The notes under the pieces are model-generated. The model ran no database searches and was not told where the DNA came from. It was given only the letters and a program-made list of their open reading frames with translations. 64,000 nt of DNA from contig CM022670.1 in NCBI GenBank assembly GCA_012295275.1, positions 34,861,301-34,925,300 on the forward strand, given 5' to 3'. Each line of letters opens with the position of its first letter. Positions within the stretch are counted from its first letter, which is position 1. Both the position numbers and the translations under genes were made by a program. Positions 50,928 through 63,172 of the stretch are shown here, in pieces. The DNA is from Chrysomallon squamiferum (lineage: Eukaryota; Mollusca; Gastropoda; Neomphalida; Peltospiridae).

Positions 50928-51178
50928 TCAGGAGATGTTTGCGTATGGAGCAGGAAGCGTGTTGAGCTCCATCTTTTCGGGTTACATTCCTGCAGCTTCA
51001 GTAGCACGCAGCGCCATTCAGGATGGTGCAGGAGGCAAAACACAGGTTTACATTTCACTTCAGTTTAGTCCCAGCGAGTTACGTTTATCTCAGTAAATAC
51101 GGTACACGTTATCTGTTTATCGGTAGGTTTGGCCTGAGTCATTTCCAACGCGCTTCTGTTAAATAATAAACAAACAAA

Positions 51179-51213
<35 letters not shown>

Positions 51214-52232
51214 GGAAATATAGTATAACAGTCTAAATAAATAAATATAATTATAATATAAATATAAGTAAATAAATAAATAAATAAATAAATAACGATG
51301 ACAACAACAAACAAAGACAATAGAATATCTGTTTGGAATCTAATAAGCTAATTAATATGTTAATTTTAAGACTAATAAACAGGCCTATCATTACACGAAT
51401 GCTAGCACAGCTGATATCAATATGCTAAAACAAATATATAATTTGCAGAATGTTTAAGAAGATGTAAGTGTAGTAATTTTATTATTTCTGTGTGTTCTTT
51501 ATACAGGTGGCTGCTCTGTCTTCGTGTTGTATAGTTCTCGTTGTTGTTATTGCAGTGGGTCCACTTTTCTATAGCCTACCTCAGGTAAAATTTAGTATGT
51601 CCTGAAACTACGTGTTTACTTATTAAGTAAATAAATAAATAAATAAATAAAATAAAGAGATTTTATAAATTTTATATATAAAACCTTCAAAGAAGAAGAA
51701 TAATTTGGAAATATCATCATCATCATCATCATCTTTTTTTTCTTCTTCGTCGTCGTCGTTATTGTTGTCGTTCTTGTTTTTGTAGGTGTTATTGCTGGTG
51801 TTTTTTGTTGCTATGGTTGTTATTCTCGTCTGTTGTTGCTAATATGTTAACTGTATTTTATTGTTTTTCCAGTGTGTTTTGTCCTCGGTAATTGTCGTTA
51901 ATCTTCGTGGAATGTTCCGTCAGTTTCTACAATTAAAGCCGTTGTGGAAAAAAGCTAAATACGATTTTGTAAGTGAATTAAAAGTCCAGATTTTAATCTG
52001 TAGTTACCTCCCCTGACTTGATATTTTTCAGTATTCATAACAAAATATTTATAAATGCCTTTAACAATATCTTTCTTTCAGTGTATATTCTGACCATTGT
52101 CCTTTCTCTATTTCCGTCCCTTTATTTGTCCACAATGTCGTCTCTTTGTATGTCTGCCTGCCTGTCTCTGATTGTCTCTTTCTTTTTCTATTTTTATGTC
52201 TGTCTGTCTATCTGTTTGACTGTTTTTGCCTC

Positions 52233-52319
<87 letters not shown>

Positions 52320-52681
52320 GTTAATGGTGTTATTTTTCAGAGTATTTGGATTGTAACATTTCTCTGTACTGTAATTCTTGACGCTGACATTGGGCTCTTC
52401 ATTGGGATAATCTATTCTGTATTTTCCGTTGTCATCAGAACTCAGAGGTTGTTTTCTTTTTATCTGTTATGTTTAGAAACAATACTATCTGTGACATTAT
52501 AAAAGACGAACAAATTTTATCATTATTTTATTTATTTTTACATTTTAAAATAAATAAATAAATAAAAAAACAACAAAAAACCCAACAAAAAACAAACAAG
52601 AAACAGCAAAACAGCAACAACAACAACAAAAAAAGTAAAGAAAAGAAAAGAAAGAAAATAGCAAACAAACGTTTACTAAAT

Positions 52682-52747
<66 letters not shown>

Positions 52748-53555
52748 GTACCGATGCGTGTACAGTTACATATTTACACTTTATATTCTGTAGTTTTGTA
52801 ACAAACGTAGTAAAAGTTTTTAATTTTGTGCGTTTACTTTTAGATCAACGTTCAGAAAAGTTGGCCTGGTATCCAACTCCTGCCAATACAGATCGGAAAA
52901 ACTGTACGATAATGTAAGAAATTTCATTAACTTCATTTTTGTATTGTTTGGAGTCCAAAATAATTTTATTAATTATCTGTCTGTATGTCTGTCTGCCTCA
53001 CTGTTTCTGTCTTTCTGTATATATATCTACCTACCTACCTATCTTTGTCTCTCTCTCTATCTATATGTCTGTCTGGTTGACTATCTGTCTATCTATTTGT
53101 CTATTTATTGATCTGTCTGTGTCTATCGATTTATCTGTCTATCTGTTTGTCTATCTGTCTGGCTGTCTGATTATGTTTCTATTTATTTATCTGTCTATGA
53201 TTATTTGTCAGAATATCAAAAATATCTGTCAAATTTATGTTTCCGTTTATTTTATTGTTATTTTTGTTAAGTTTTTTTATCAAAAATCTTGAAATTCTAA
53301 ATTTCTGAAATTTAAATCTGACATAAAATTTACTGCTGGACTCATTTATTTTCAGGTTCAGAGACATGCGGGAGCTGTAATTCTAGCTTTCAACTCTCCA
53401 ATCTATTTCGCCAATGCAGAGATGTTCAGGGACGGATGTTACAAAGTCACTGGTTTAAACCCGATCAAACTGAAGAAGAAGAAACTGGCCTCAGTAATAA
53501 ATTCACAAAAAGCCAATGACGTAAGCAGTAAACGAATAATAATAATAATAAAAAA

Positions 53556-53604
<49 letters not shown>

Positions 53605-54921
53605 TCCGAAATATTAGTAAACATTTAATTATAAATCGCCTGTTTTACTTATTTATTTATTGATTTATTGATCGTCAGGAAGAAACGACGGATAATGGCG
53701 TACAAACAACAGTAAACAACCTTGACAACGAAACCACGTATGATCACGTGATCATCATTATGACTAACGTCTGTTTTATCGACTCAATGGGCGTCAAAGT
53801 ACTCAAGCAGGTGAGACTTTTTGTACTTGGACGACAAAATCATTTCGTCGTAGAAATAAGATAAATATTTCAAAAAAAAAAAAAAAAAAAAAAAAAAATG
53901 TGAGCTCTAATAAAAATTTACAATTGCCGGAATTCTAAGGCATAATATTATCAGCTTAGTGGAATGATCATACGGTAACAGTGATAAATATTAGAAACGA
54001 GATCGTTCAGTATTATATAATATGTGGAACAGACTTCCACAAATGGTCACAGGGAGACTCGACTGAATGAATCGACAACAACCGTCACAGAATAAAAAAC
54101 CCGTCTACTTTCAAACTTCATTTCTGACATCAGTTGTCCTTCCAGATCATGGAACCACTGAGCTACCGATTGTAATCGTTGCCTGATTTATATAATCATA
54201 TAATCAACTGCCCACAGCTAATATAAATTTAAATAAACACGTGTTACTGGTATACACAGACAAATATATTCAATTTTAGTTCGTGATTAATACAGAAAGT
54301 CTGATTTTCACATTTCAGCTAATTACAGATTTCAGCTACGTTGACATACAGGTTTCCTTGGTCGGTTTTTCAGGTGGGTGATTTTGGCTGTAGATGTGTG
54401 TATGTTTATGTGCTGGGTTTTTTTTTTGTGTGTGTGTGTGTTTTTAAACGTCTATATCTTTGGGTGGGTGTTTGGTTGTGTATCTCTGTGTGTCTGTGTT
54501 GTATGTGTATGTGTGAATGTTAGATTTTCAGCGATGAAAAAAAAGAATGACAAAAATGAAAAAAATCTACTGTTCCTTGTTTTTGCACGGCTTGTTTATT
54601 TCTTCGTGTGTTCATCAAAATACAATTCAGTGGGTTAATTTGCCTGCATATTCAATTGATTATTATTATTATTATTATTATGATTATTATTATTATTTAT
54701 TGTTGTTATTGTTGTTTTTGCTGCTATTGTTGTTGTTTTTGCTAATGCTGATGGTGCATTATTTTTCGTCTACTAGTAAACACTCTTTATTTTTTAAATC
54801 CTGTGTTTCAGAAAGTGTCATGGATATTCTGAAATCCTACGGTTTTCTGGAGTCCATGCAAGATCACGTGTTTCTCGACGTATCGGGAGCCCTGAATTCG
54901 AAATCTAACAAAGAAATCTAA
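40220..54921 (+). CDS. SLC26-family anion transporter, paralogue 3 (17 coding exons, about 792 aa)
   Basis: More divergent paralogue with GC-richer exons. Exons: 40220-40522, 46723-47023, 47313-47423, 47824-48005, 48512-48676, 49218-49373, 50187-50269, 50647-50797, 50932-51045, 51507-51584, 51873-51968, 52341-52447, 52844-52913, 53356-53520, 53679-53810, 54319-54373, 54812-54921. All are GT-AG and phases match genes 1 and 2. SulP motifs: IPQGMAY in TM1, GSSKHASMG before TM3, and SVARSAIQDGAGG in TM10, where the residue matching prestin S398 is Ala (A509) and R510 is kept. N-glycosylation sites NVT and NST lie in the TM3-4 loop. The STAS domain follows TM14, but its core reads IIIMTNVCFIDSMGV, without DxSG. 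If the first exon is not joined, translation from 46726 gives 690 aa. Confidence 0.9.
41743..42022. repeat. (TC)n then (TACA)n/(TATA)n compound repeat, intron 1 of gene 3
   Basis: About 16 TC units followed by about 240 bp of TACA, CATA and TATA repeats. Confidence 0.9.
42355..42520. repeat. (AATAT)n pentanucleotide satellite, intron 1 of gene 3
   Basis: About 30 imperfect AATAT units with occasional G or C substitutions. Confidence 0.9.
43031..43102 (+). promoter_or_regulatory. Conserved core 1: nuclear-receptor half-sites and E-box
   Basis: TTCAAGGTCA (43031-43040), the inverted half-site TTGACCTGA about 25 nt later, then E-box CACGTG (43097-43102). The extended half-site TCAAGGTCA is the NR5A/ERR-type consensus. 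Binding is inferred from motif only. Confidence 0.3.
43706..43777 (+). promoter_or_regulatory. Conserved core 2: nuclear-receptor half-sites and E-box
   Basis: Same arrangement as core 1, with TCAAGGTCA, TTGACCTGA and CACGTG (43772-43777) at the same spacing despite changes between them. Confidence 0.3.
44449..44520 (+). promoter_or_regulatory. Conserved core 3: nuclear-receptor half-sites and E-box
   Basis: Third copy of the arrangement, with CACGTG at 44515-44520. Confidence 0.3.
44580..46722. other. Remainder of gene 3 intron 1
   Basis: No exon seen. It contains T-runs (44727-44760, 46230-46262), (TTA)n arrays (45175-45275, 45823-45970), and a diverged duplication of about 640 bp marked by ACTTTC(C)AGTTCA(G/A)TATTAT near 45112 and 45761. 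Confidence 0.6.
47060..47183. repeat. (GT)n-(AG)n compound microsatellite, intron 2 of gene 3
   Basis: GT-rich repeat followed by about 38 AG units, starting about 40 nt after the donor. Confidence 0.95.
48030..48130. repeat. (CA)n, intron 4 of gene 3
   Basis: About 30 CA units plus decayed flanks. A second TA/CA array lies at 48310-48415 in the same intron. Confidence 0.95.
49378..49870 (+). repeat. Diverged TTTCTTT-rich tandem repeat, intron 6 of gene 3
   Basis: About 490 bp built from (A/T)TTTTGTTTCTTT(G/A) and AGTTTCTTTACTTTCA units, repeated more than ten times with variation. It begins right after the exon 6 donor. Confidence 0.75.
50480..50612. repeat. (TCTG)n, (TGTG)n and (TTTA)n cluster, intron 7 of gene 3
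   Basis: TCTG tetramers, a GT run and TTTA units immediately upstream of exon 8. Confidence 0.9.
51176..51296. repeat. (AAAT)n, intron 9 of gene 3
   Basis: Two AAAT blocks separated by an AT-rich spacer. Confidence 0.9.
52230..52317. repeat. (TC)n upstream of the exon 12 acceptor of gene 3
   Basis: About 43 TC units ending about 20 nt before the exon 12 acceptor, where they could act as a giant pyrimidine tract. The fourth, dead copy also has TC and AG arrays around its exon 12. Confidence 0.95.
52686..52747. repeat. (AAT)n, intron 12 of gene 3
   Basis: About 20 AAT units. A similar (AAT)n at 53535-53603 fills most of intron 14. Confidence 0.95.
53985..54180 (+). mobile_element. 3' end of a non-LTR retrotransposon ORF2 (relic)
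   Basis: In intron 15 of gene 3, one frame reads YNMWNRLPQMVTGRLD then a stop. It matches the WNxLPxxVV...FKxRLD type of ending common in CR1/Jockey-like reverse-transcriptase proteins, with the FK stretch lost. The fragment is short and decayed. Confidence 0.45.
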
Positions 54922-55128
54922 AATTATCTCCAGAATGTGTTTGATTGGATTTCTCTGCGGTACTAAAAATTACAACTACAACACCAACTTTTGCAAGACA
55001 ATGAATGACACATGATGTATTTGATATTACCTGAATTTATGAACGTTATTATTATTATTGTTTTCTCCAGAGATGACAGAAATGTATATGAAAGCAACAA
55101 CAAAACAACCCCCCAAAAAACCCTCAGA

Positions 55129-55134
55129 AATAAA
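55129..55134 (+). terminator. Candidate polyadenylation signal of gene 3
   Basis: AATAAA about 210 nt after the stop codon, in an A-rich stretch. Low specificity. Confidence 0.3.
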
Positions 55135-55293
55135 ACAAAACAAAACAATAAGAAAAGAAAAGAAAAGAAAAGAAAAAACAAACAAACCATAAAATATTTG
55201 TGTAAAAATATTATAACTGTTTATACTGGTCAATCGTTAAATCTACTCATTATTATTTTGAGATCGTACAATTTTTTTATTTTTTTAAAGTTT

Positions 55294-55340
<47 letters not shown>

Positions 55341-55528
55341 TTATTATTAATATTATTATTATTATTATTATTATGATTATTATTATTATTATTATGATTA
55401 TTATTTATTAATTAATTTATTTATATATATTTTTAGCATATTTGAACATTTCAGATATTTTACGCACAAACGTTTCTCCACAGTCAGATTCTAGTCTTAC
55501 AAACCACCGAGATATTAACATCGCACGC

Positions 55529-55640
55529 ACAAACGTGTTACGTGTTAGTGTTTAATACAAAGTCAGTTACTGATAACACACAAACGTGTTACGTGTTAGT
55601 GTTTAATACAAAGCCAGTTACTGATAACGCACAAAGTACA
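55529..55640 (+). repeat. 51-bp tandem duplication downstream of gene 3
   Basis: CACAAACGTGTTACGTGTTA plus the following GTGTTTAATACAAAG(T/C)CAGTTACTGATAAC is present twice, with the beginning of a third copy. Copies differ by one or two bases, so the duplication is recent. Confidence 0.85.
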
Positions 55641-55894
55641 GTTTTTATACACAAACAAAATACTCCAGTCCAGCGAAGAGAGGTTAAGCCTGTTTTAGGG
55701 TCCAGTTAAAATTGTTATTTTCTTTCTTTTTTTTTTCTTTTTTTTAAATATATTTTCGGTTCTTTCTTTATTTCTTTTTCTTTCTTTCTTCTTTTTTCTT
55801 TCTTCTTCTTCTTCTTCTTCTTATTTCTTATTGATTTATTTATTTTAATTTTTTTAAAATTATTTATTGATTTAATGATTTTTTATTTTTTTGG

Positions 55895-55998
<104 letters not shown>

Positions 55999-56879
55999 GA
56001 TTGGTATCTTATAAATCCATTAACTAATGATCATTATAATATTATATCGGAAAATGATTTCGGAACAATTTTGGGGGCTAATTTTAATATCATCATTCCC
56101 AAGAGTCCCAAAGTAGCAACTTCTTGATTTATCAACAGTATCTATAAGATAACTTTTATTGGATTTTTTTTAACTATTTAATTTTTTTTTTTAAATTAAT
56201 TTAATTTAATTTAATTTAAATTTTTTTAATTTTATTTATTTATTTTTTTTATTAAAATTTATTTATTTACTTATTTAATTTTTTTTAATTATTTTTATTT
56301 TATTTTAGTCTCCATTTATTCTGTATAAAAGGCGGTAAACTTTCATAACTTCTGCTTTATTAATTAGTAATAGTCTTTTTCATTTTGTGGTGTAAAATAA
56401 TTACAAGTTAAAGATTGTGTACCTGGCGAATTTGTGCACTAATTTATCCGAACAGTTAGAATTTAGTCTGCTTAAAGAGAGAAAGAGAAAAAAATAACTT
56501 GGATAGGAAATACATAAACTAAAACAAATTACTGAACAGGCATGTACGGTAATATAAGGATAGGGCGAATGAAATCGGCAAGACTTTTAGAAACAATAAA
56601 AATTAGATTTAAAACGTGAGGGCCAAATAAAAGTGAATAGAAAAGAAGAGTCAAAGAAGACAGAGAATGGAAAAATGAAACTGAAAGAAAAATGAAAACA
56701 AAATCTATTTTTTATATACTTTATATGGCGGCTGTATGTATTATTGTATCTGTATAATATTTTTTTATAGTCTCATGTATAGATATATTTACATTATCTT
56801 TGTATGAAACTTTTATTACAGAATGTTAAATATGGTTTGAAAATATATATCAATCTCTCTAATTTGGAAACTACTAAAA

Positions 56880-57080
56880 TTGTTACAGCTACTACTACTG
56901 TTATTACTACTACTAGTACGACTACTACTATTACTTGTATCACTATGATTACTACCAGTAATACTACTATTATTACTTCTACTACTAGCAGTAATACGGC
57001 TACTGCAACAACTACTACTATTACTGATGTTACTGCTACTATTACTACTATTGCCACTACTAATACTACTACTATTACTA
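56880..57080. repeat. (ACT)n trinucleotide array, interrupted
   Basis: Imperfect ACT/ATT/ACA trinucleotides over about 200 bp give a Thr/Ile-rich frame on + and a Val-rich frame on -. It is not coding. Confidence 0.85.
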
Positions 57081-57983
57081 TAACTTCAACTAATATTTAA
57101 TATTGTAATTACTACCACTGTCAATGATATTAACAGTGATGGAAATTCTGACGATATTATGATGAAAATGATACTCACGAATCGCATAGCGTGAAATTGA
57201 AAACTTTGTATTTTATCGGGTTTTTTACAAAATATATTCAAAAAAAAAAAAAAAAAAAAAAAAAATAAAAAATATAAAAATCTCAAAAAAAAATCTTTGG
57301 TAACATTTTAGGAATAACCAGAATTTATATTATCATATGTTTTAGTGCTTTTGTCTTTGTATAGTTGAAAATATTTTTTTTTTTATTTTTTTTTTTTTTT
57401 TTTTTTTTATTGTATTTTGTAAATAAACAATATATATTTTCATCACCAGATTCTGTACTTTTTCTACATTTATCCTTTATTTAATTTCATAAACAGAGAT
57501 CTAAATATTTATTTGACAAAACCAGTATATACGTACATACATAATTACATACATATACACATAAAAAAATAATAATAATAAAAAAGTAATAATAATAAAA
57601 ATAATCGAAAGAAAATTAAAAATAGAAAACAATTAATATATATATATATATTACATCATATTACATAATTCCGCCAATGAGGTCATCTATGGCAAAGAAA
57701 ACATAATGGTTGGTATTCATTTTGACAATCGATTAAATTATCAATGAGATTTATCACAAACACACTTTCATATCTGAATGTTAAGAACAAAAATAAATAA
57801 ATCGTATAAAGTTAGAGCTTTGTATTTCATCATCAAGGTGTATTATCTTATTCAATCACAATTATGGTGAAAAAAAAAAAAAATAAAAAAAATAAAAAAT
57901 AAAAATAAACCAAATACTACTACTACTACAACTAATAATAGTTTTACCTCGTTAAACTGTGATCTCTATACATATATAAATAC

Positions 57984-58016
<33 letters not shown>

Positions 58017-58027
58017 CACATATAGAA

Positions 58028-58072
<45 letters not shown>

Positions 58073-58468
58073 GAAATACATACATACATTTACATATATA
58101 CATATGTTTCTTTTACAAATTCTGTGATACTGTTATATGCAGCGACATTAGTGACAATTTGCATTCTCATATTCTCACGATCTGGTTTAACTGCATGTTA
58201 TAACCTGTTACAGTTATTCATAGCATGAGGACATTCTCATATTAAAGCGACCTTGGTCTAATTTCAAAGTACTGTTGTAACAATTACTCGAGTTACAAAC
58301 ACAGTTTTTACCTTACATACGTGATACGATAGAGTTCACTCCTTATCTTTCTTATTTTAGTAATATACATTCGTCATCCATACATTATGCATACGTACAT
58401 ATATACATACATTACATACATATATAAACATATATAAAAAAAAAATCACATACACACACACGGACACA

Positions 58469-58476
<8 letters not shown>

Positions 58477-58542
<66 letters not shown>

Positions 58543-58548
58543 CTCCCT

Positions 58549-58600
<52 letters not shown>
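58477..58600. repeat. (TC)n microsatellite
   Basis: Two TC arrays separated by CCCCTCCCTCCTCCC. Confidence 0.95.
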
Positions 58601-58603
<3 letters not shown>

Positions 58604-59119
58604 GTTTGTGCCTATTTATTTCTTTTCTAAAAAAATACCGGTCTTTACCTTCAACAGTATATTAATTTTACGTTTGTACCCAAAAATGCAAAATAAAAAA
58701 ATAAATAAATAATAATAATAATAATAATAATTTCTCTAAGATAGATAGATAGATTACTCAAAGTATTTTTTATAATAAAACTATATAGTTTTTTTCAGAT
58801 CAATGTCTTGCTGATGTTTTTGTTGTACTGTTAGTGCTAAAGTTTGAAAATGATTCGCCATCGATTGCTGCAGTCCTACGAATTCCGAATCCTGTCTAAT
58901 ATAAATAAAACACTGTCAGTTGTCTTGAAAACAGTATTCGTGAGCTTCTTTAAAACTATTAATCCATAAGAGAAAACAAAATGCATAATAAAAAAAAGTA
59001 ATAATAATAATAATAAAAACAAAAACAAAATAAAAGAAAAAGAAAAAAGAAAGAAACATTTACGAGCTGTATAAAAGATATTGCAGAGATTTGATATTTA
59101 TCTGAGATATTTAACGTCT

Positions 59120-59475
59120 GCTGGGTTAACAACGCCAAAAATAAAAGTATCGCGCCAAGTCGGTTTCCTAGCAACCGCGAATGACAGACAGACCGCGTCG
59201 TCGCGATTGTAATGAATACAGCTGTGAGACACCGGATAGGTGCAGCTAGGTCATATTTGTTTCCTCCGCAGAAGTGATGCAACGGATCGCGTTGCTGGAA
59301 AGTCTCTTTCATAAACACAGTCTGTTACCCGAGTCTTTTTTTCACTGTAAACTGTGGCTATTTTTTATCCGAAATTCAGAATACGGAACGGTTAACGCCT
59401 TAACTCCTCCCATTAAAATCCTTCATTTCAACACTTTTGAAATCGTGGTTATACCTGGTTGGCAGGCTGACTGAA
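59120..59475. promoter_or_regulatory. CpG-containing, promoter-like patch with an RFX X-box-like motif
   Basis: The local composition is clearly less AT-rich, with several CpGs (ATCGCGCC, CCGCGTCGTCGCG). GGTTTCCTAGCAACCG at 59162-59177 fits the X-box consensus GTNRCC-N(0-3)-RGYAAC except at one position. A 65-codon frame (ATG at 59277, stop 59472-59474) follows, but it resembles nothing I know and has no splice context. It could be the old promoter of the dead fourth copy downstream or part of another gene. Confidence 0.3.
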
Positions 59476-59693
59476 TGAATGAACGAAAGAATGAATGATT
59501 GACTGAATGAATGAATGAATGAATGAATGAAAACATTTTATATGAATGAAATGCTGTCGAAAGATACTTAAAAGCTTTTTAATGTTAATGTTCATTCAGT
59601 AGTTTTTGTTTCGGGTAATGATGACGTAAAGTCATTTCTCAGCCGTCACTCGTGTTTAGCAGCAATAAATATTTTATATTTATCTTTTTACAT

Positions 59694-59822
59694 GCATACA
59701 TACATACATACACATACATACATACATATATATACATACATATACATACATGCATATGCATATACATATACATTTACATACAAACATTTTTGCATACATA
59801 CATACATACATACATACATACA

Positions 59823-59856
<34 letters not shown>

Positions 59857-59929
59857 CATATATATATATAGATACATATACATACATACAAACATACAAA
59901 CATACATACATACATACACACATACATAT

Positions 59930-59982
<53 letters not shown>

Positions 59983-59985
59983 ATA
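59694..59985. repeat. (TACA)n/(TATA)n array
   Basis: About 290 bp of TACA, CATA, ACACA and TATA repeats. It explains the IHTYIHTY and VCMYVCMY frames on the two strands. Confidence 0.95.
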
Positions 59986-60914
59986 CAAATAAAATATATT
60001 TAGGGGTTAACTTTATTTTTGAAAAAAATAATAAAAATAAAATAAAATAAAATAGAATAGAATAGAATAGAATAAAATAAAAACATCGTGGTGCACTGCT
60101 TTCAGTGGGAAATGGTAGATATTTCTGTTTTGGTGACAACTATGTAGCATGATTCTAAAACAGAGAATATAAAAATGAGAACGACTGACTTCAAACCACG
60201 TTATTATTAAATTTTGTGAAAATAAAAAATAAAAAAAATAAAAAACAACCTCAAAACTCCCCAAAATAAAAACAACACCAAACCCCACTCATTTCAATAT
60301 TTTAACCGACTTACATCATTTTTAACTGACATTCTGATATGACTGAAGGTGACTGTAACCATTTTCAGTGACGCTGTTGTAAATCAGACAACTTAATGTT
60401 GAAAAGTGCAGTGTTTTTGTTGAATACATACACATTACATTATATTAGTGTTTTTACACATGTGAATACATTTACAACTTAAACTGCAGGTCACATTCAA
60501 GCAGTTTTAGTAGTTCAAGTATGATGCAATTTTACCTTTTAACAAATAAATAAATGTTAAATAGGATATAAATAAGAATAAGTGATGTGGTGTGTATGTA
60601 CGGGACATTAAATATAATAGTTTCTCGTTCCTATTTCACTGATACAGGATTGCTTCAAACATCAGATCTGTTCGTTAGACAGCAGTATTTAAAAACTAAT
60701 TGTGAAAGTGAGGAATAAAAGATTTCAGCCTCACAATATTGAATTGTTAGAATCATACCTATGTACCTGTTTATATTGGAAGTGTGAATAAAATGGTGGT
60801 AATATCTTTTATGTAACAGTATATATATATATATGTATGTATGTATGTATATTTAGATAAACACATTCACATACATACATAGGCATAATACAGAGAGAGA
60901 GAGAGATGGAGAGA

Positions 60915-60916
<2 letters not shown>

Positions 60917-60999
<83 letters not shown>
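60917..60999. repeat. (AG)n directly upstream of the dead exon 12
   Basis: About 40 AG units. It is complementary to the TC array at 61105-61190 on the other side of the relic exon. Confidence 0.95.
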
Positions 61000-61002
<3 letters not shown>

Positions 61003-61100
61003 TATTTTATTTTATCTGGGTTACACGTTTCATCCGTACAGTCGTACTAAACGCAGATGTAGGTCAGTTGGTTAGTATCATCTGCTCTGTGTTTTCAGTT

Positions 61101-61236
<136 letters not shown>

Positions 61237-61667
61237 TTTATATTTAGGTATATGTGTATAAAAAAAAAAAAAAAAAAAAAAAAAGAAAGAAAAAGAAAAC
61301 AGAAAACATACATGTCATATGCATATTAAAAAAATAAAAAATTGCGCCCTTATCGAAACATACGACACTCATCTTTTAGAAAACTTTTCCAGATATATTG
61401 CTCATTGGTTCTGTCTTCAACTGACACCCAGAACACGTGACATCCCTTACACACGACCCTACATCTAAGAGATTATTTAAAATTATGTTGCTTGTCCAGT
61501 CTTTAAAGGACTTTTTTTCTGTATGTGGACGAGTCCATATTCAGTTTAGATAAATGATGATTCAGTGAATTTTTTTTTTTCAGATTGTCCTTCTCTAAAG
61601 TCTGTCCTATATCATATAGCTGTCAAATTAGATCTCTTGTGCTCTATAATGATGTAAGAAAACTATT

Positions 61668-61756
61668 ATATATATATATAGGTACGTAGGTAGGTAGATA
61701 GACATACACACACTCATATATATATATATGATGGATAGATGGATAGATAGGCAGAC

Positions 61757-61787
<31 letters not shown>

Positions 61788-61815
61788 TAGATAGATAGAT
61801 AGATATAGATATAGA
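61668..61815. repeat. (TA)n, (GATA)n, (GACA)n cluster
   Basis: Tetranucleotide arrays between relic exons 13 and 14. Confidence 0.9.
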
Positions 61816-62126
61816 TATGATAATGATTAAAATTATTTAGTTTTAACGACCCTGGCAAATATTAAAGCTGCTGTCAGTTATCTAATTATAATTAAACACG
61901 ATGTTGATCAATCTTCAGGTAATTTTCTTCCGTTTTTTTACTTCTGTGTCACACAAACCTGAATAATAAATGTTAGAGTCACTTCGCAATTTCAGGTACA
62001 GAGGCATCATGGGACTGTGATTTTGACATTCAACGCTCCAGTCTATTTCGCAAATGTTCAGAAATTGTCAAGATAACAGGAATGAATCCAGTCCAGATGA
62101 AGTTTGTATGTATATATATATATATA

Positions 62127-63126
62127 CAGTGGTTCCTTGACTTACGAGTTTAATTCGTTCCGTGACTGAGCTCTAAACTCAATTTGTTCGTTATTTCAAA
62201 TCAGTTTTCCTAAATGAAATTAACTAAAATACCATTAATCCGTTCCCGGCCCCCAAAAATCACCCCAATTTTTTGTAATGTGTTTTCAAATAAGAAAAAT
62301 GTATGTATAAATGATAAATATTGTACAAAAAACAAAAGAAAAGAGAATGTAAAGAAATAAATAGGTTTTGAAAAGTGTACAGGGTTAGGGTTTCTCCATC
62401 TTTTCATGGACAGAGGTTCGCAGCTTAGAAATTATATTAGCGCCTTTGGCTGGAGTTATAGCCTTTATTGACTCCTTCTGCTTCAGTGTGGTATGTGTCG
62501 TGGTACGTGAAATTTGGCAAGATGCTGCACAAAACGCGAGCACAACACACCAGAGATGCTTCCACGGCGAGGTAACCATGTGAAGCAAACGAGTCAGATG
62601 CGGGATGCTGGACGGATGTTGTGTTGTTCGTTGCACCAATTAGCGGCAGCGTATCTGAAGCTAGCTCGTAACTCGGATTTTGGGGTTAGGGTTTCTCCAT
62701 CTTTTCATGGACAGAGGTCCGCAGCTTAGAAGTTATTTTAACGCCTTTGGCTGGAGTTATAGCATTTATTGGCTCATTCTGCTTCAGTTTGGTACATGTC
62801 GTACTGCCTAGATATGTTGACTATACGCACACTTCTCTCATGTTTTTTATGATTTCATGCTTTACTCCAATGGACATCATGCGCTTCTTCTCCTCAGTAC
62901 AGTCCTTTACACTCACTTTCTTAGGATCCATGGAAATTTGGCAAACTACTGCACAAAACGAGAGCACAGCACAACAGTGATATTTCCATGGCAAGCTGGT
63001 AACCACGTGAAGCAAACGAGTGAGACGCGGGATGCTGGGCGGATGATGTGTTGTTCGTTGCGCCAACAAGTGGCGGCCTATCTGAAGCTCGCTCGTAACT
63101 CGGATTCTGGCTCGCAACTCAAAGCA

Positions 63127-63172
<46 letters not shown>

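Noticed and set aside
56794-57100. Thr-rich (+) and Val-rich (-) frames
   Set aside because: Artefacts of the ACT trinucleotide array.
59274-59474. Frame of about 65 codons after the X-box patch
   Set aside because: Not recognised, no donor at its end, and not similar to the N-terminal exon of gene 3. Mentioned only as part of the patch.
59652-60139. IHTYIHTY and VCMYVCMY open frames on both strands
   Set aside because: They come from a TACA/TATA tetranucleotide array and have no gene context.
62382-62390. GGGTTAGGG, resembling telomere repeats (also at 62683)
   Set aside because: Single occurrences inside a duplicated transposon segment, not an array.
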